A stretch of DNA of 64,000 nt from JAFGPS01 sp964628465 (GCA_964628465.1 CAZVOA010000017.1:1-64000), one strand, 5' to 3'. Shown: positions 9,525 to 17,736, counted from the first letter of the stretch. Program-made: numbers and translations. Notes: a model not told the origin generated them from the letters alone.

Positions 9525-10061
9525 TTAACCCACTTGAGATCTGTAATAGATAACAATTTCAGTCTTCATTTTGACTTTACCATCGAAATCATTACCGTTT
9601 TCCAGTTTTACCTGTTTTATACGAATTTTTCTGTCAAGCTCCTGTAAATTCTTATAAAACTCATAAATCTCTGACAGGGTCCCTGTTCCTTCCATGCTTA
9701 CAGGGATACAGTTTAATTTTTCTGCCTTTACTTCCTCAAGCGGTTGAATAGCCTGATCTTTTATATTATTATTTTCCATTAAGGCCGCGATTTCTTTAAG
9801 AAACGAACCGAGGTCTTTGTTTATTGGGACATTGTTTTCATAATTTTCAAGTTTATCTCTGAGTTTTTGCAGATGTTCTTCAAATAACCGTATTTGTTCT
9901 TTATCAGAAATACCCTTGGCGATGGATAAATTCTGCTCTTCTCTGATAGCATCAATTTCATCCAACTGTCTGCTGACAGGAATGTATCGGAACATAATAA
10001 AAGCTCCAAATCCCGCCGCGGCTGCAATCAATATCAATATTTGTTTTTTTTCTAAAACCAA
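9525..10061 (-). CDS. pilO: PilO/GspM-like alignment-complex protein
   Basis: The 178-aa protein has an N-terminal membrane helix (about 7-24), a coiled coil (about 32-75) and a ferredoxin-like C-terminal domain (about 80-175). This is the standard PilO layout. PilO pairs with PilN in the inner membrane to align the platform with the secretin. It starts 15 bp after the PilN-like gene ends and is followed by the GspC/PilP-like gene. Primary sequence is divergent, but layout and order (M-N-O-P-secretin) make the assignment solid. Confidence 0.82.
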   Translation of the reverse strand: MVLEKKQILILIAAAAGFGAFIMFRYIPVSRQLDEIDAIREEQNLSIAKGISDKEQIRLFEEHLQKLRDKLENYENNVPINKDLGSFLKEIAALMENNNIKDQAIQPLEEVKAEKLNCIPVSMEGTGTLSEIYEFYKNLQELDRKIRIKQVKLENGNDFDGKVKMKTEIVIYYRSQVG

Positions 10062-10076
10062 ACTGTCACTCTCCTT

Positions 10077-10814
10077 TTACCTGGTTTTAAGATAATTCGA
10101 CAAATAACAACTAATCTCAAAATCACTAACATTAATATTCACATTAGATGTTTTATTCTGGTTACTCATTAAATTCTCAAAAGTATCCTGCTGCACACTA
10201 TTTATGCTTTTCGCCACTTTTTTAACTTCCGAATTTTTCGAATACAACAAATTGACCTGGTTAAAATACGGTGAATCTTCAAGCTCGCATAACAAAACAG
10301 CCACGTCACTGCCATTTGCTGCTACACCTTTAATCAAAATCCGGAAACGTACATTACCAAGCAAAGTACCGGAATTATCTACCGGAACTGAAGATTTTAC
10401 TACTGACATTGATTTCTGTACTTTTCCATTATCAGTTTGCTCGTTAATTTTTTCTGAAATAAATTCAACCTTACTTAATACTATCGTTTCATCAACGAGA
10501 AAACTAAGCTCCGCTAATACATTTGAAACATTAATATTAGAATCTATGCTATCGAGCATTTTCTCTTTCTCATGCAGTGCGGCAATTTCATTTTTATACT
10601 TTTCAAGCTCTTCCGAAGCGTTCTCTGTTTGTATTTGCGTGTTTTCCATTTGCGTATATTTCGCCCTTGCTCTTGACACAGAACCGGCGGAGACAAAATT
10701 CCAAACCATCATCACCATAAATACACCGCTTAATATGATGTATTGCACACGGTAATTAACTTGTCTTCTTATGCCGTTCTTATACCATTCCGGGAGAAAA
10801 TCTATTTCTTTCAT
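10077..10814 (-). CDS. pilN: PilN/GspL-like alignment-complex protein
   Basis: The 245-aa product opens with MKEIDFLPEWY, the short cytoplasmic tail by which PilN binds PilM (usually INLLP or similar). A membrane helix (about 25-45), a coiled coil (about 48-85) and a ferredoxin-like periplasmic domain follow. It starts 7 bp after pilM ends. Residues 130-160 and 195-225 look like loosely conserved inserts. Confidence 0.85.
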   Translation of the reverse strand: MKEIDFLPEWYKNGIRRQVNYRVQYIILSGVFMVMMVWNFVSAGSVSRARAKYTQMENTQIQTENASEELEKYKNEIAALHEKEKMLDSIDSNINVSNVLAELSFLVDETIVLSKVEFISEKINEQTDNGKVQKSMSVVKSSVPVDNSGTLLGNVRFRILIKGVAANGSDVAVLLCELEDSPYFNQVNLLYSKNSEVKKVAKSINSVQQDTFENLMSNQNKTSNVNINVSDFEISCYLSNYLKTR

Positions 10815-10821
10815 AACGCTC

Positions 10822-11970
10822 TTAAGTCCTGACGCATACTTCTCTTTTGCTATGCTTTACTGTATCAATCCCTTTCAAGCTTAGCCCTACAGCGACCGCC
10901 CAATCACTAAGCAGCCCGTTTCTTTCCTTAATATTTACTTTTTCATTCTGAATATCGAATCCTCTAAATGGCTGCGCAATTTCTATCGCCACAGCCAATT
11001 GTCTCTTCATAATATCAAAAAGGATATTTTCCTGGCTTCCGCCGCCGGTGAAAATCGCCCGCTCGATCCGTTTTCCTCTGAATGTCACTGAATAGTATCT
11101 CAGGCACATGGAAATTTCCCTGGCCAGTTCTTCTGCGACTTTACTTATCGCGTCTATCATTCCCTGTCGGGTCGAAGCGTCTATTTTATGTTCGCTTGTA
11201 TTTGAGGTTCTGTTCTCGTTCTGGAGTTCTTTTCTTAATACCTCCGCCTCTCGGTTTGTTATTCCCAATTTTGACGCGACCTCATAGTTAAAATTCTCGC
11301 CGCCGATTTTTAACTGTTTCACAAAACATATGTCTCTGCCTCTGCCGAATACTATTGTTGTGTATAAACTCCCTATATCCACAAAAACAACAGCGTTCTC
11401 CAAATCTTCATGCCGCCTGAAAGAATGCTCGAAAACCCTGAATAAAGCACAGGGCATTATATCTATCGACACAGGTTTAAGACCTGCCTGCTCAAGCATT
11501 TCGATATGATTTTTTATAATTTCATTGCTGCACGCGAACACAACAAGCTCTTTTTTAATTTCATCCCCCTGCCTGACGTCACCGGCAACAATATAATCCA
11601 TAGCGTCATTTTCCGCATCGAGTTTGAATCGATGGGCAACTTCACGCTTTAATACCTGCTCTGTCTTTTCGCTTTCAGCCTCGGTTAACCGTAAACTCGT
11701 AATTTTCAAATCCCCGCTCGGTAAACATGAAATAGTGTTATTTCCGGAAAAGTTTCCTTTAGCAAGCATTTTTTTTATTGTCGCGACAATCATACTTCTC
11801 CACGCCTGCTCATCTTCCTTTTTATCTATTTCTATGCGGGCTTCTTCTGCTGCATGAACAGTTATCCTGTCGTCACTAACATCGAGTTGAGTCATTCTTA
11901 TCGAGTCATGACCTATATCAAGCCCAATCGGCTTTATAGAACGATTAAAAATATTAAAACCTATCATCAA
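10822..11970 (-). CDS. pilM: PilM-like actin-fold ATPase
   Basis: The 382-aa cytoplasmic protein has the ASKHA/FtsA-like fold. PHOSPHATE-1-like GLDIGHDSIRM lies near residue 17, VVFVDIGSLYTTI (about 194) corresponds to the PHOSPHATE-2 region, and AIFTGGGSQENIL (about 308) is the adenosine motif. PilM docks to PilN and links the alignment complex to the assembly ATPases. The gene is 8 bp downstream of the GspH-like pseudopilin and 7 bp upstream of pilN. The presence of PilM rather than a GspL fusion makes this a T4P-like inner complex. Confidence 0.9.
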   Translation of the reverse strand: MMIGFNIFNRSIKPIGLDIGHDSIRMTQLDVSDDRITVHAAEEARIEIDKKEDEQAWRSMIVATIKKMLAKGNFSGNNTISCLPSGDLKITSLRLTEAESEKTEQVLKREVAHRFKLDAENDAMDYIVAGDVRQGDEIKKELVVFACSNEIIKNHIEMLEQAGLKPVSIDIMPCALFRVFEHSFRRHEDLENAVVFVDIGSLYTTIVFGRGRDICFVKQLKIGGENFNYEVASKLGITNREAEVLRKELQNENRTSNTSEHKIDASTRQGMIDAISKVAEELAREISMCLRYYSVTFRGKRIERAIFTGGGSQENILFDIMKRQLAVAIEIAQPFRGFDIQNEKVNIKERNGLLSDWAVAVGLSLKGIDTVKHSKREVCVRT

Positions 11971-11978
11971 TTTATTCC

Positions 11979-12545
11979 TCAGAGGCTTATTGAGATATAT
12001 CCAGTTACCGGCTCAACAGTAATCGTTGCTGTAATTCCAGAGGCACTGATTGTAATTGTGCCGCCGTTGCTGACAGGACTGCCAAGACAATCAAATGTAA
12101 TTTTTTTTCTACCATCAATATCAGTAGGGAAACTCACATTAGTTATATCAACTTTACCGAGCCTGCTGTCATTTGAGAAATTCATTACATAATCATTTAA
12201 TCCCTTTTTAACCGGATGCTGGATCGGATCAGTTTCCCCTTCTTTGTATATACCGTAACTATTTTCGCCTTCATCGAAGACGACTGAATATTTTTGTCCC
12301 CTGCTTATCGCCATGCTTTTGGCATATTCCAAATCCGCAGCAATCAAATTAGATGCAGAACGAATCTGAACATCAGAGGCGGAACTCATCAGCGGTATAG
12401 CCGCCATCGCCGCGATTGAAAGAATAACAACAACAATTATTATCTCTATTAACGTAAAGCCGCTGGCTTTATGCGATACAAAATTATTCCTCTTTCGCAA
12501 AGCCAAACTAAACGAATTTAATTTTGAAATTTCAGATATAAACAT
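11979..12545 (-). CDS. gspH: GspH-like minor pseudopilin
   Basis: The 188-aa protein has a class III prepilin signal: a basic leader of about 27 residues, then G/FTLIEIIIVVVILSIAAMAAIP with Glu at +5, cleaved by a prepilin peptidase and N-methylated. The globular part fits GspH/FimT (the region with YAKSMAISRGQKYSV). It starts the PilMNO part of the locus after a 494-bp gap, so it probably has its own promoter. No prepilin peptidase gene is in the window. Confidence 0.88.
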   Translation of the reverse strand: MFISEISKLNSFSLALRKRNNFVSHKASGFTLIEIIIVVVILSIAAMAAIPLMSSASDVQIRSASNLIAADLEYAKSMAISRGQKYSVVFDEGENSYGIYKEGETDPIQHPVKKGLNDYVMNFSNDSRLGKVDITNVSFPTDIDGRKKITFDCLGSPVSNGGTITISASGITATITVEPVTGYISISL

Positions 12546-13039
12546 TTTATTCTTTCCTTTCCGTTCTCCGTATTACTACTACGAAGGATGAATCTTGCGC
12601 ATATCCACAATACGCTTTAAGCTGTTTTTCGACAACTTCATGGCTTGCCTTAACCCAACGATAAAAAAGACTTTCCATTGTTTAACTCGATATATTTTAT
12701 GGGACTATTTTGGTTTACGTATCACAATCTGTGTGCCGACATGTTTTTTTGATAACCTGCAAAATCACATTTATAAAGGCGATATTTCGAATTTCAGATT
12801 TGTTATGCTCATCAAAACCCGCATAATCGTTAAATTGATTATGGAATTATTGCTGCCATAACTATTTAAATAGATAGAAACATCAAAATATTTTGCCTTA
12901 AACATATTTATGATTTTTCATCTAAACACAAACAAGGACCGATAAGTAAAAAATCTTTACCCTGTGTTAGACGCAATGAAATGTCAGCTTATGAATTTAC
13001 TAATTGAACAAAAAGAGTACACGAACTTCAAAAAATCTA
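12546..13039. other. Intergenic gap inside the pseudopilin locus
   Basis: This AT-rich stretch of 494 bp lies between gspH and the GspK-like gene. I see no convincing gene on either strand. The only ORF above 60 codons, on the plus strand, has Phe/Ile/Cys-rich content and no ribosome binding site. Near 12567-12592 is a copy of a dispersed motif (TACTACGAAGGAT) that recurs at 44812-44826. The gap probably carries the promoter for gspH-pilMNO. Confidence 0.5.
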
Positions 13040-14686
13040 TTATCTTCTTTCAATGCTTTTATAAAAAGCCCCCGCGGCTTGACCCCATTTCTTCCCGTTT
13101 TCACTTCCATCAGGTATAATAATTGCCGCTTTTTCAGGTGCGGCGGTTATGCTTATTCCAGAATCTGTTTCATCAAACTTCCAATGCGCTACAAGATTTG
13201 ATACTGTTGAACCTGATTTTATAATGCTTATTTCATTTGGTTCCAATCCTCTATCATATATCTGCACATCATCAATCCAGCCGTTCCAGTTTCTATTGGA
13301 TTCCTGAGCGTTTTGACCTATTTGCACATTATAATTATTTGTACTTATCGAACCGGTTGTATTTGTCGATTTATCAAGTACTCCATCAATATATATTTTT
13401 ATGGCAGAACCGTTATAAACACCGGCTACATGATGCCACTGATTATCTGCTGATATTGTTGTATTGCTCAAGATTTGGCCATACTGATTAATACTTATGC
13501 CAGAACATGAAAATTCAATTCTATTTGTGTTCGAATATCTCTGAAGCCTCCATGCACTGTCACCTTTCGTAACTATCGCCTGATAGCTTTTATTAAAGAC
13601 GCCGACTTTTATCCAGGCGGCTACTGTAATCTGATTTCTAATATCAAAGAGACTCTCATTTTCTACTTCAGTATAATCATTGATTCCGTCAAATAGTAAT
13701 CCGCCGTTATATTTACCCTCTGATTTTTCTACTCCATTATACAGAGACACAACTGTTTCGTTGCCTGAAGAATCACGAGCGATTTCATATATTCCAGCTT
13801 TCGCGAACAAACCGCCAAGCTGACTAATATTCGTATCGGAATCTAAAAATACATGTCCGTCAACTACCGCCAAACCATTAATATTTAAGACGGAATTTTT
13901 AACCAGGTATAAATCACCTGTTATATACAAAGCCGGAAGATTTTTACCTGCTGTGATTGTCAGATTTAAACCTTCCTGTATAAATAAATCGCCATTAACA
14001 AGAAGCATTCCTTCAATGTCACTGGACAAAGAACTATTCCCTGAATAATAGGTAACACCCGACTCATTCTTGAAATCATCTACGGTAATTTCCGGCCAGA
14101 CAAGAGACAAACTCTCTCCGCTATATAACTGCCCGGTTTTTAGTCCGGTAAAACTGACCGCGAAAACGTCACCGTCAATCGTTCCGAGATTACTTAAAAC
14201 ACCATTACAATAAACATCACCATTTACTGTCATCGAATCTGTCAAAGTTAAACCAACGCCGCTCCATAAAGCTACACATGGATCGAGGCGTAATAATGCT
14301 CTTAAATTGCTTTGCCCGACTTTTTCGCCGTCTCGCATTCCGTAAGCATTGCTGTCAATAATATAATTGCAGCGATCCGCCGAATCCTGTTCGACAAATA
14401 CATCATAATATTCACTGCCGCCATCGACTAATTGCAGTCCGGCTGCTCCTGTATAATATTCATCTTGCACATCCTGCGGGTTTAGAATCAGCCCTCTCGC
14501 TTGTTCAAGACCGGATTCGGCTAAGTAATCCATTTGCCCGCGCAGAACCATATTCCTGCCGCAGGCCAATTCGACATCGCTTTTGGACAGAAAGCCCAGC
14601 GATAGTACCGTTATCACCATGATAAGGATAAGCACTGCAAGCAAAACTACGCCGGGTCGGGATTTATGATTCCTTCTCATATTCAT
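13040..14686 (-). CDS. GspK/PilX-like minor pseudopilin fused to a LamG domain
   Basis: The 548-aa protein begins with a basic leader and prepilin-like helix (RPGVVLLAVLILIMVITV) that lacks Glu5, as in GspK, the pseudopilus tip subunit. A PilX/GspK-like helix follows (SGLEQARGLI, about 55). Residues about 140-310 are repetitive beta structure (NGDVYCNG, NGDLFIQ, TGDLYLVKNS). Residues about 325-510 form a LamG/concanavalin-A-like lectin domain (GLLFDGINDYTEV, VAAWIKVG, WHHVAGVYNG, GWIDDVQIYDRGL). The downstream end is ALRR-like Gly/Ala tail. It sits 3 bp after the GspJ-like gene. The fusion suggests a pseudopilus tip that carries a sugar- or matrix-binding module; binding is inferred. Confidence 0.85.
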   Translation of the reverse strand: MNMRRNHKSRPGVVLLAVLILIMVITVLSLGFLSKSDVELACGRNMVLRGQMDYLAESGLEQARGLILNPQDVQDEYYTGAAGLQLVDGGSEYYDVFVEQDSADRCNYIIDSNAYGMRDGEKVGQSNLRALLRLDPCVALWSGVGLTLTDSMTVNGDVYCNGVLSNLGTIDGDVFAVSFTGLKTGQLYSGESLSLVWPEITVDDFKNESGVTYYSGNSSLSSDIEGMLLVNGDLFIQEGLNLTITAGKNLPALYITGDLYLVKNSVLNINGLAVVDGHVFLDSDTNISQLGGLFAKAGIYEIARDSSGNETVVSLYNGVEKSEGKYNGGLLFDGINDYTEVENESLFDIRNQITVAAWIKVGVFNKSYQAIVTKGDSAWRLQRYSNTNRIEFSCSGISINQYGQILSNTTISADNQWHHVAGVYNGSAIKIYIDGVLDKSTNTTGSISTNNYNVQIGQNAQESNRNWNGWIDDVQIYDRGLEPNEISIIKSGSTVSNLVAHWKFDETDSGISITAAPEKAAIIIPDGSENGKKWGQAAGAFYKSIERR

Positions 14687-14689
14687 AAC

Positions 14690-15340
14690 TTAATCGTCAT
14701 CGTTAATAATATTGCCGCTTCCATCGAGATAATTGCTATTCGAGCTTCTCAAAGCCGCGTTTATCTGGTATTGTCTCACAATATTATTTTCGGTCATCTC
14801 AAACTCAATATTAACAAACTTACTGTTTGGCGGCAGAGCATCAAGGTGAAATTCGACGTTGCCGCATTCAGCCAATAACTTAACAGACTCTGTATCGCTG
14901 GTGTATGAAGACCACCAGTTGGTCGAATAAGCCTGTATCGAAGCAATATCTATTACCGAATTATTACTTGAAGAAAATGTATAAATATATAAATGATTCC
15001 TGTCCGTACCGAAATCTATATAAGCAAGTTCATTAATATTAATTTTATTATCGTTATTTTTATCAGCAAGCCAGATAGTTATATCATCATCGCTTGCGGA
15101 ACATATCATATTACAATTGCGAATAAGCTCATGAATCCTTAAAGTCGTAAAACGAACCTGTGCCTGACTGCGGCTTATATCACCTGTCGATTTATTAGCG
15201 GAACTTAACGCAAACGCCAAAGTTGAAACCGCGGAAAGAATAATACCGGTAACAACCAAAGCAACCATCAACTCAACTAAAGTTAATCCTCTTTCGTTTT
15301 TTTTTATTTTCTCATACATTTTATTTTTTTGTATTCTCAA
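14690..15340 (-). CDS. GspJ/PilW-like minor pseudopilin
   Basis: The 216-aa product has a basic leader, then the prepilin motif RGLTLVELMVALVVTGIILSA with Glu5 present. The globular part keeps GspJ/PilW-like features (SQAQVRFTTLRIHELIRNC). GspJ joins GspI and GspK in the trimeric tip of the pseudopilus. It lies between the GspI-like gene and the GspK-LamG gene, which is the conserved I-J-K order. A 99-bp palindromic element lies just upstream (15371-15469). Confidence 0.85.
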   Translation of the reverse strand: MRIQKNKMYEKIKKNERGLTLVELMVALVVTGIILSAVSTLAFALSSANKSTGDISRSQAQVRFTTLRIHELIRNCNMICSASDDDITIWLADKNNDNKININELAYIDFGTDRNHLYIYTFSSSNNSVIDIASIQAYSTNWWSSYTSDTESVKLLAECGNVEFHLDALPPNSKFVNIEFEMTENNIVRQYQINAALRSSNSNYLDGSGNIINDDD

Positions 15341-15370
15341 TACAACTTGTCATTCTGATCAAAACGACTT

Positions 15371-15469
15371 TGTCATTCTGAACGCAGTGAAGAATCTGGG
15401 TCGCGAATATAGCTTTCCTGTGTTTATTCTGTTTCGCAAGCCAGATGCTTCATTTCATTCAGCATGACA
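15371..15469. repeat. Palindromic REP/MITE-like element, family A
   Basis: The two 29-bp ends (15371-15399 and 15441-15469) are inverted copies matching at 24 of 29 positions and open with TGTCATTCTGAACGCAGTGA. A 29-bp copy of the left arm, with no mismatch, recurs at 44709-44737. The element lies in the only sizeable gap between the GspI- and GspJ-like genes and would fold in the polycistronic mRNA. Confidence 0.8.
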
Positions 15470-15483
15470 ATCATCGTCGGTTT

Positions 15484-15957
15484 TTACTCACTTATAAGCC
15501 TTGTTAATGTCGCCATTTCTCTGCCGCTGTAATTTACCTGAACCGTAACAAGTATAAAACCCAAACCACTCGAACTAACGCCAGGTGATATGGGTACATC
15601 TACATATTCGCTTGTAACAGTCCTGCTGAAATTTAAATAAGCAGGATCGGTAAATACATTACCCTGCGAATCTTTAACCTGTCCCTGCGATTCGGATTTA
15701 TTATAATTGGCAACTATTTCATCGAACGGCGTATTAATTGCCTTTTCAACCAAATCACTTGCCAGTTTAGCGGCTAAAGTGCTGCGCGTACCTTCCGCCT
15801 GTACGGAAGCACCACTTGAAAAAGGCAGCAGCACACCGGCTGCTGCCATTCCCAAGATTACCATGGCAAGCATAGCTTCCGCGAGCGTAAAACCATATTC
15901 ACCCCCGCCGCTATGCCGCATTCTTTTAATATTCATAATATTTTTTGCCGTTATCAT
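15484..15957 (-). CDS. GspI/PilV-like minor pseudopilin
   Basis: About 157 aa from the ATG at 15957, which overlaps the upstream pseudopilin gene by 32 bp. An ATG at 15936 is an alternative and would give an 11-bp overlap. An in-frame extension to 16056 lies wholly inside the upstream gene and is rejected. The prepilin motif is EYGFTLAEAMLAMVILGMAA with Glu5. PilV/GspI-like features include SDLVEKAINTPFDEI (about 75-90) and VQVNYSGREMATLTRLIS at the C-terminus. GspI is the helper of GspJ and GspK in tip assembly, and its place immediately ahead of the GspJ-like gene fits. Confidence 0.85.
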   Translation of the reverse strand: MITAKNIMNIKRMRHSGGGEYGFTLAEAMLAMVILGMAAAGVLLPFSSGASVQAEGTRSTLAAKLASDLVEKAINTPFDEIVANYNKSESQGQVKDSQGNVFTDPAYLNFSRTVTSEYVDVPISPGVSSSGLGFILVTVQVNYSGREMATLTRLISE

Positions 15958-16453
15958 CTGTTCCCGGTGAATCAGGTCGAATTTCTCCAGTCGCGGCCTT
16001 ATATACCCAGCCGTGACTATTATCACCGTCAGCGGGGAAATCCGCACCGTCAGCAAGCATCTGAATAGTTTTTAACTTATTCAACGGATTCACTGGTACC
16101 ATCTGCATATAAGGGCCGCGTTCGTAACCTGCGGTTCCAATTGCCGCTGTTTCACCCAAAGAGTTGCTCGCTAAAGTAGCCTGGTTAATGAACGTATCCT
16201 CACTAACAGCAGAACCTGCGCCATTAGTATAACCGGGAGCAACATCAAGGTGATGTACCTTATAAATCAATACAAATCTTTTAAGCAATTGTAAATCTAT
16301 ACCAAGTGAACTTTCCTGCGAAGATAATACACCGGCTGAAGCAAATGGTATAACAACCGCCGCAAGAATCCCGAGAATAACGACAACAATCAGAATCTCT
16401 ACAAGCGTAAACGCCTGTTCTTTATTTTTGATATTTTTAATTTTTGTATTCAT
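15926..16453 (-). CDS. GspG-like pseudopilin (second copy)
   Basis: The 175-aa protein has a 14-residue leader and the prepilin helix FTLVEILIVVVILGILAA, nearly identical to the copy at 16577-17038. The body is longer and different and includes RGPYMQMVPVNPLNKL, the GspG-type calcium-loop region, and a Gly/Asp-rich end (PDSPGTDDNGKKYYEY). A terminator-like hairpin separates it from the first pseudopilin, so its expression may depend on read-through. Its 3' end overlaps the GspI-like gene. It could be a minor or alternative major pseudopilin. Confidence 0.88.
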   Translation of the reverse strand: MNTKIKNIKNKEQAFTLVEILIVVVILGILAAVVIPFASAGVLSSQESSLGIDLQLLKRFVLIYKVHHLDVAPGYTNGAGSAVSEDTFINQATLASNSLGETAAIGTAGYERGPYMQMVPVNPLNKLKTIQMLADGADFPADGDNSHGWVYKAATGEIRPDSPGTDDNGKKYYEY

Positions 16454-16471
16454 TTTCGTGTCGCTTTCATC

Positions 16472-16517
16472 AAAAAGGCTGACCAGCTATCGGTATCAAC
16501 CTTGGCATGGTCAGCCT
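16472..16517 (-). terminator. Intrinsic terminator or attenuator after the major pseudopilin
   Basis: A 10-bp inverted repeat (AGGCTGACCA at 16476-16485, TGGTCAGCCT at 16508-16517) is followed on the minus strand by five T. It would let the first pseudopilin be made in excess over the rest of the operon. Confidence 0.75.
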
Positions 16518-16576
16518 GTATTTTAGCTGGATTTAGCTGCTTAATTTATAAGCAGCAATTCCTTCTATTGACTATA

Positions 16577-17038
16577 TTAGAGTTTCAAATGATCTGTATT
16601 GTCACAAGCATTGAATGCACCTGTTGATGTATTGAAATACCAACCTGAATCCTCAGTCACAGCAGTAGCAGTACCCGTTGTAACAATATTTGTATTTGCA
16701 AACTGATTATTCGGTACCTTCTGTAAATATGGACCATAACAAAATACTGTTGTTTTTGTTGCATTTTCATTGCCATCTACATCTGTGTACATAGTCATTG
16801 AAGGCCATGTCTCTTTACCATCTGCATCTACGGCAAAAGTAAGAGGTAAAGCATCATTATGCTGTATCTTGTACAACTCAATTTGTGAACGCACTGTCTG
16901 CAAATCACTGCAAAGACTTGATGTTTTGGCTTCTGTGCTTGCATCTGTAAACTGAGGAATAACGATTGCGGCAAGAATGCCAAGAATAACTACGACGATC
17001 AATATTTCGACTAATGTAAATCCACTTTTAGCTCTCAT
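16577..17038 (-). CDS. gspG: GspG-like major pseudopilin
   Basis: The 153-aa product has a very short leader (MRAKSG) and the prepilin helix FTLVEILIVVVILGILAAIV, with Glu5. The sequence KTSSLCSDLQTVRSQIELYKIQHND is typical of GspG-like proteins, followed by GPYLQKVPNNQFA and GWYFNTSTGAF. It heads the 17-kb locus, is preceded by an RBS (AAGGGG) and a structured leader, and is followed by a terminator-like hairpin. This is the arrangement of an abundant major subunit. Confidence 0.92.
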   Translation of the reverse strand: MRAKSGFTLVEILIVVVILGILAAIVIPQFTDASTEAKTSSLCSDLQTVRSQIELYKIQHNDALPLTFAVDADGKETWPSMTMYTDVDGNENATKTTVFCYGPYLQKVPNNQFANTNIVTTGTATAVTEDSGWYFNTSTGAFNACDNTDHLKL

Positions 17039-17098
17039 TTTATAACCCCTTAAAATATATTTGTTTTCTGATTTAAATTTGTTACTGTGTTTTTTGCT

Positions 17099-17132
17099 CC
17101 GTCCTTACGGACTGTATCGACCCAATCGATAC
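17099..17132 (-). promoter_or_regulatory. Candidate structured mRNA leader of the major pseudopilin
   Basis: About 60-95 nt upstream of the start codon, the minus strand carries two adjacent hairpins: GTATCGA/TCGATAC (perfect 7-bp stem, 5-nt loop, 17114-17132) and GTCC-GTAA-GGAC (4-bp stem with a GNRA-type tetraloop, 17101-17112). It does not match the c-di-GMP riboswitch consensus as I remember it. Function unknown. Confidence 0.4.
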
Positions 17133-17213
17133 TAAACTTAACATCACTCTTCTCTTCCGTTTGACTCCTCCAAAAATATTTGTAAGCATTACAATTCTTC
17201 TAATTTCTACATC

Positions 17214-17235
17214 AAAAAGTCATTCTTAATGACTT
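17214..17235 (-). terminator. Intrinsic terminator
   Basis: AAGTCATT-CTT-AATGACTT (perfect 8-bp stem, 3-nt loop) is followed by five T on the minus strand only. It would stop transcripts coming from the histidine-kinase gene at 17737-19074 before they enter the pseudopilin operon. Confidence 0.7.
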
Positions 17236-17509
17236 ACTAACAACAGAATTAAAAAAACGTCCGAAAACTACTTTTTTGATTTTTCCGCAAGTTAATTTAA
17301 TCATCCAAACAAAATATAGAAAATAAAAAAAATAGTGCAAAAAATAATAAAAAAATATTTATTTTATTAAGCAGCAAATACCCTGCTATTGCCGCAGCCT
17401 TGCCAGAGAAACTAATGATCTGTAACTTAACAAACGAAGTGTGTCATTCTGATCACTGTATCTGATTTTCAGGATATGTGTGAAAAAAAACTCAACTTTC
17501 TGAAATAAT

Positions 17510-17597
17510 GGGTGGCAGCCTCATCCTGTTTTTTTCAGGATGGGGATGGTAATCTTGAACTAAGCCATCCCCAAGCTTTCGCTTGAGGCTGCCACCC
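17510..17597. repeat. Palindromic element, family C
   Basis: The 14-bp ends are perfect inverted repeats (GGGTGGCAGCCTCA at 17510-17523, TGAGGCTGCCACCC at 17584-17597). Inside are further nested inverted segments (CATCCTG/CAGGATG). A partial copy in the other orientation lies at 43811-43844. Confidence 0.8.
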
Positions 17598-17612
17598 GTC
17601 CGTGGCGTGTGA

Positions 17613-17640
17613 ATGGATTCCCGCCTGCGCGGGAATGACA
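17613..17640. repeat. Short hairpin repeat, family D
   Basis: ATTCCCGC-CTGC-GCGGGAAT (17617-17636) followed by GACA. Related copies lie at 43860-43887 (opposite orientation) and 56665-56689. Confidence 0.75.
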
Positions 17641-17736
17641 AAGTCGTTATCCGGCTTCGTTAAATTAATTACGCCGTGACAAGAAATCAGTGTAATCAGT
17701 GAAATCTGTGTCTAATAATATTTGGCTGCGGCTATG

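Larger units (their letters stand above)
17236..17736. other. Repeat-rich intergenic region
   Basis: No gene is seen here. The region is AT-rich (17280-17370) and then carries two palindromic elements (17510-17597 and 17613-17640) and a short direct repeat of the form AATCAGTG near 17688-17702. It looks like a landing place for small dispersed repeats between two minus-strand transcription units. Confidence 0.6.

Noticed and set aside
12595..12861. 88-codon plus-strand ORF in the pseudopilin locus gap
   Set aside because: No RBS, odd composition, and opposite to all neighbouring genes.
15958..16056. Longer start for the GspI-like gene
   Set aside because: The extension lies inside the upstream gene and puts over 55 residues before the prepilin site.
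17076..17146. About 20-codon leader ORF before the major pseudopilin
   Set aside because: It overlaps strong hairpins and shows no regulatory codon run, so an RNA structure seems likelier.
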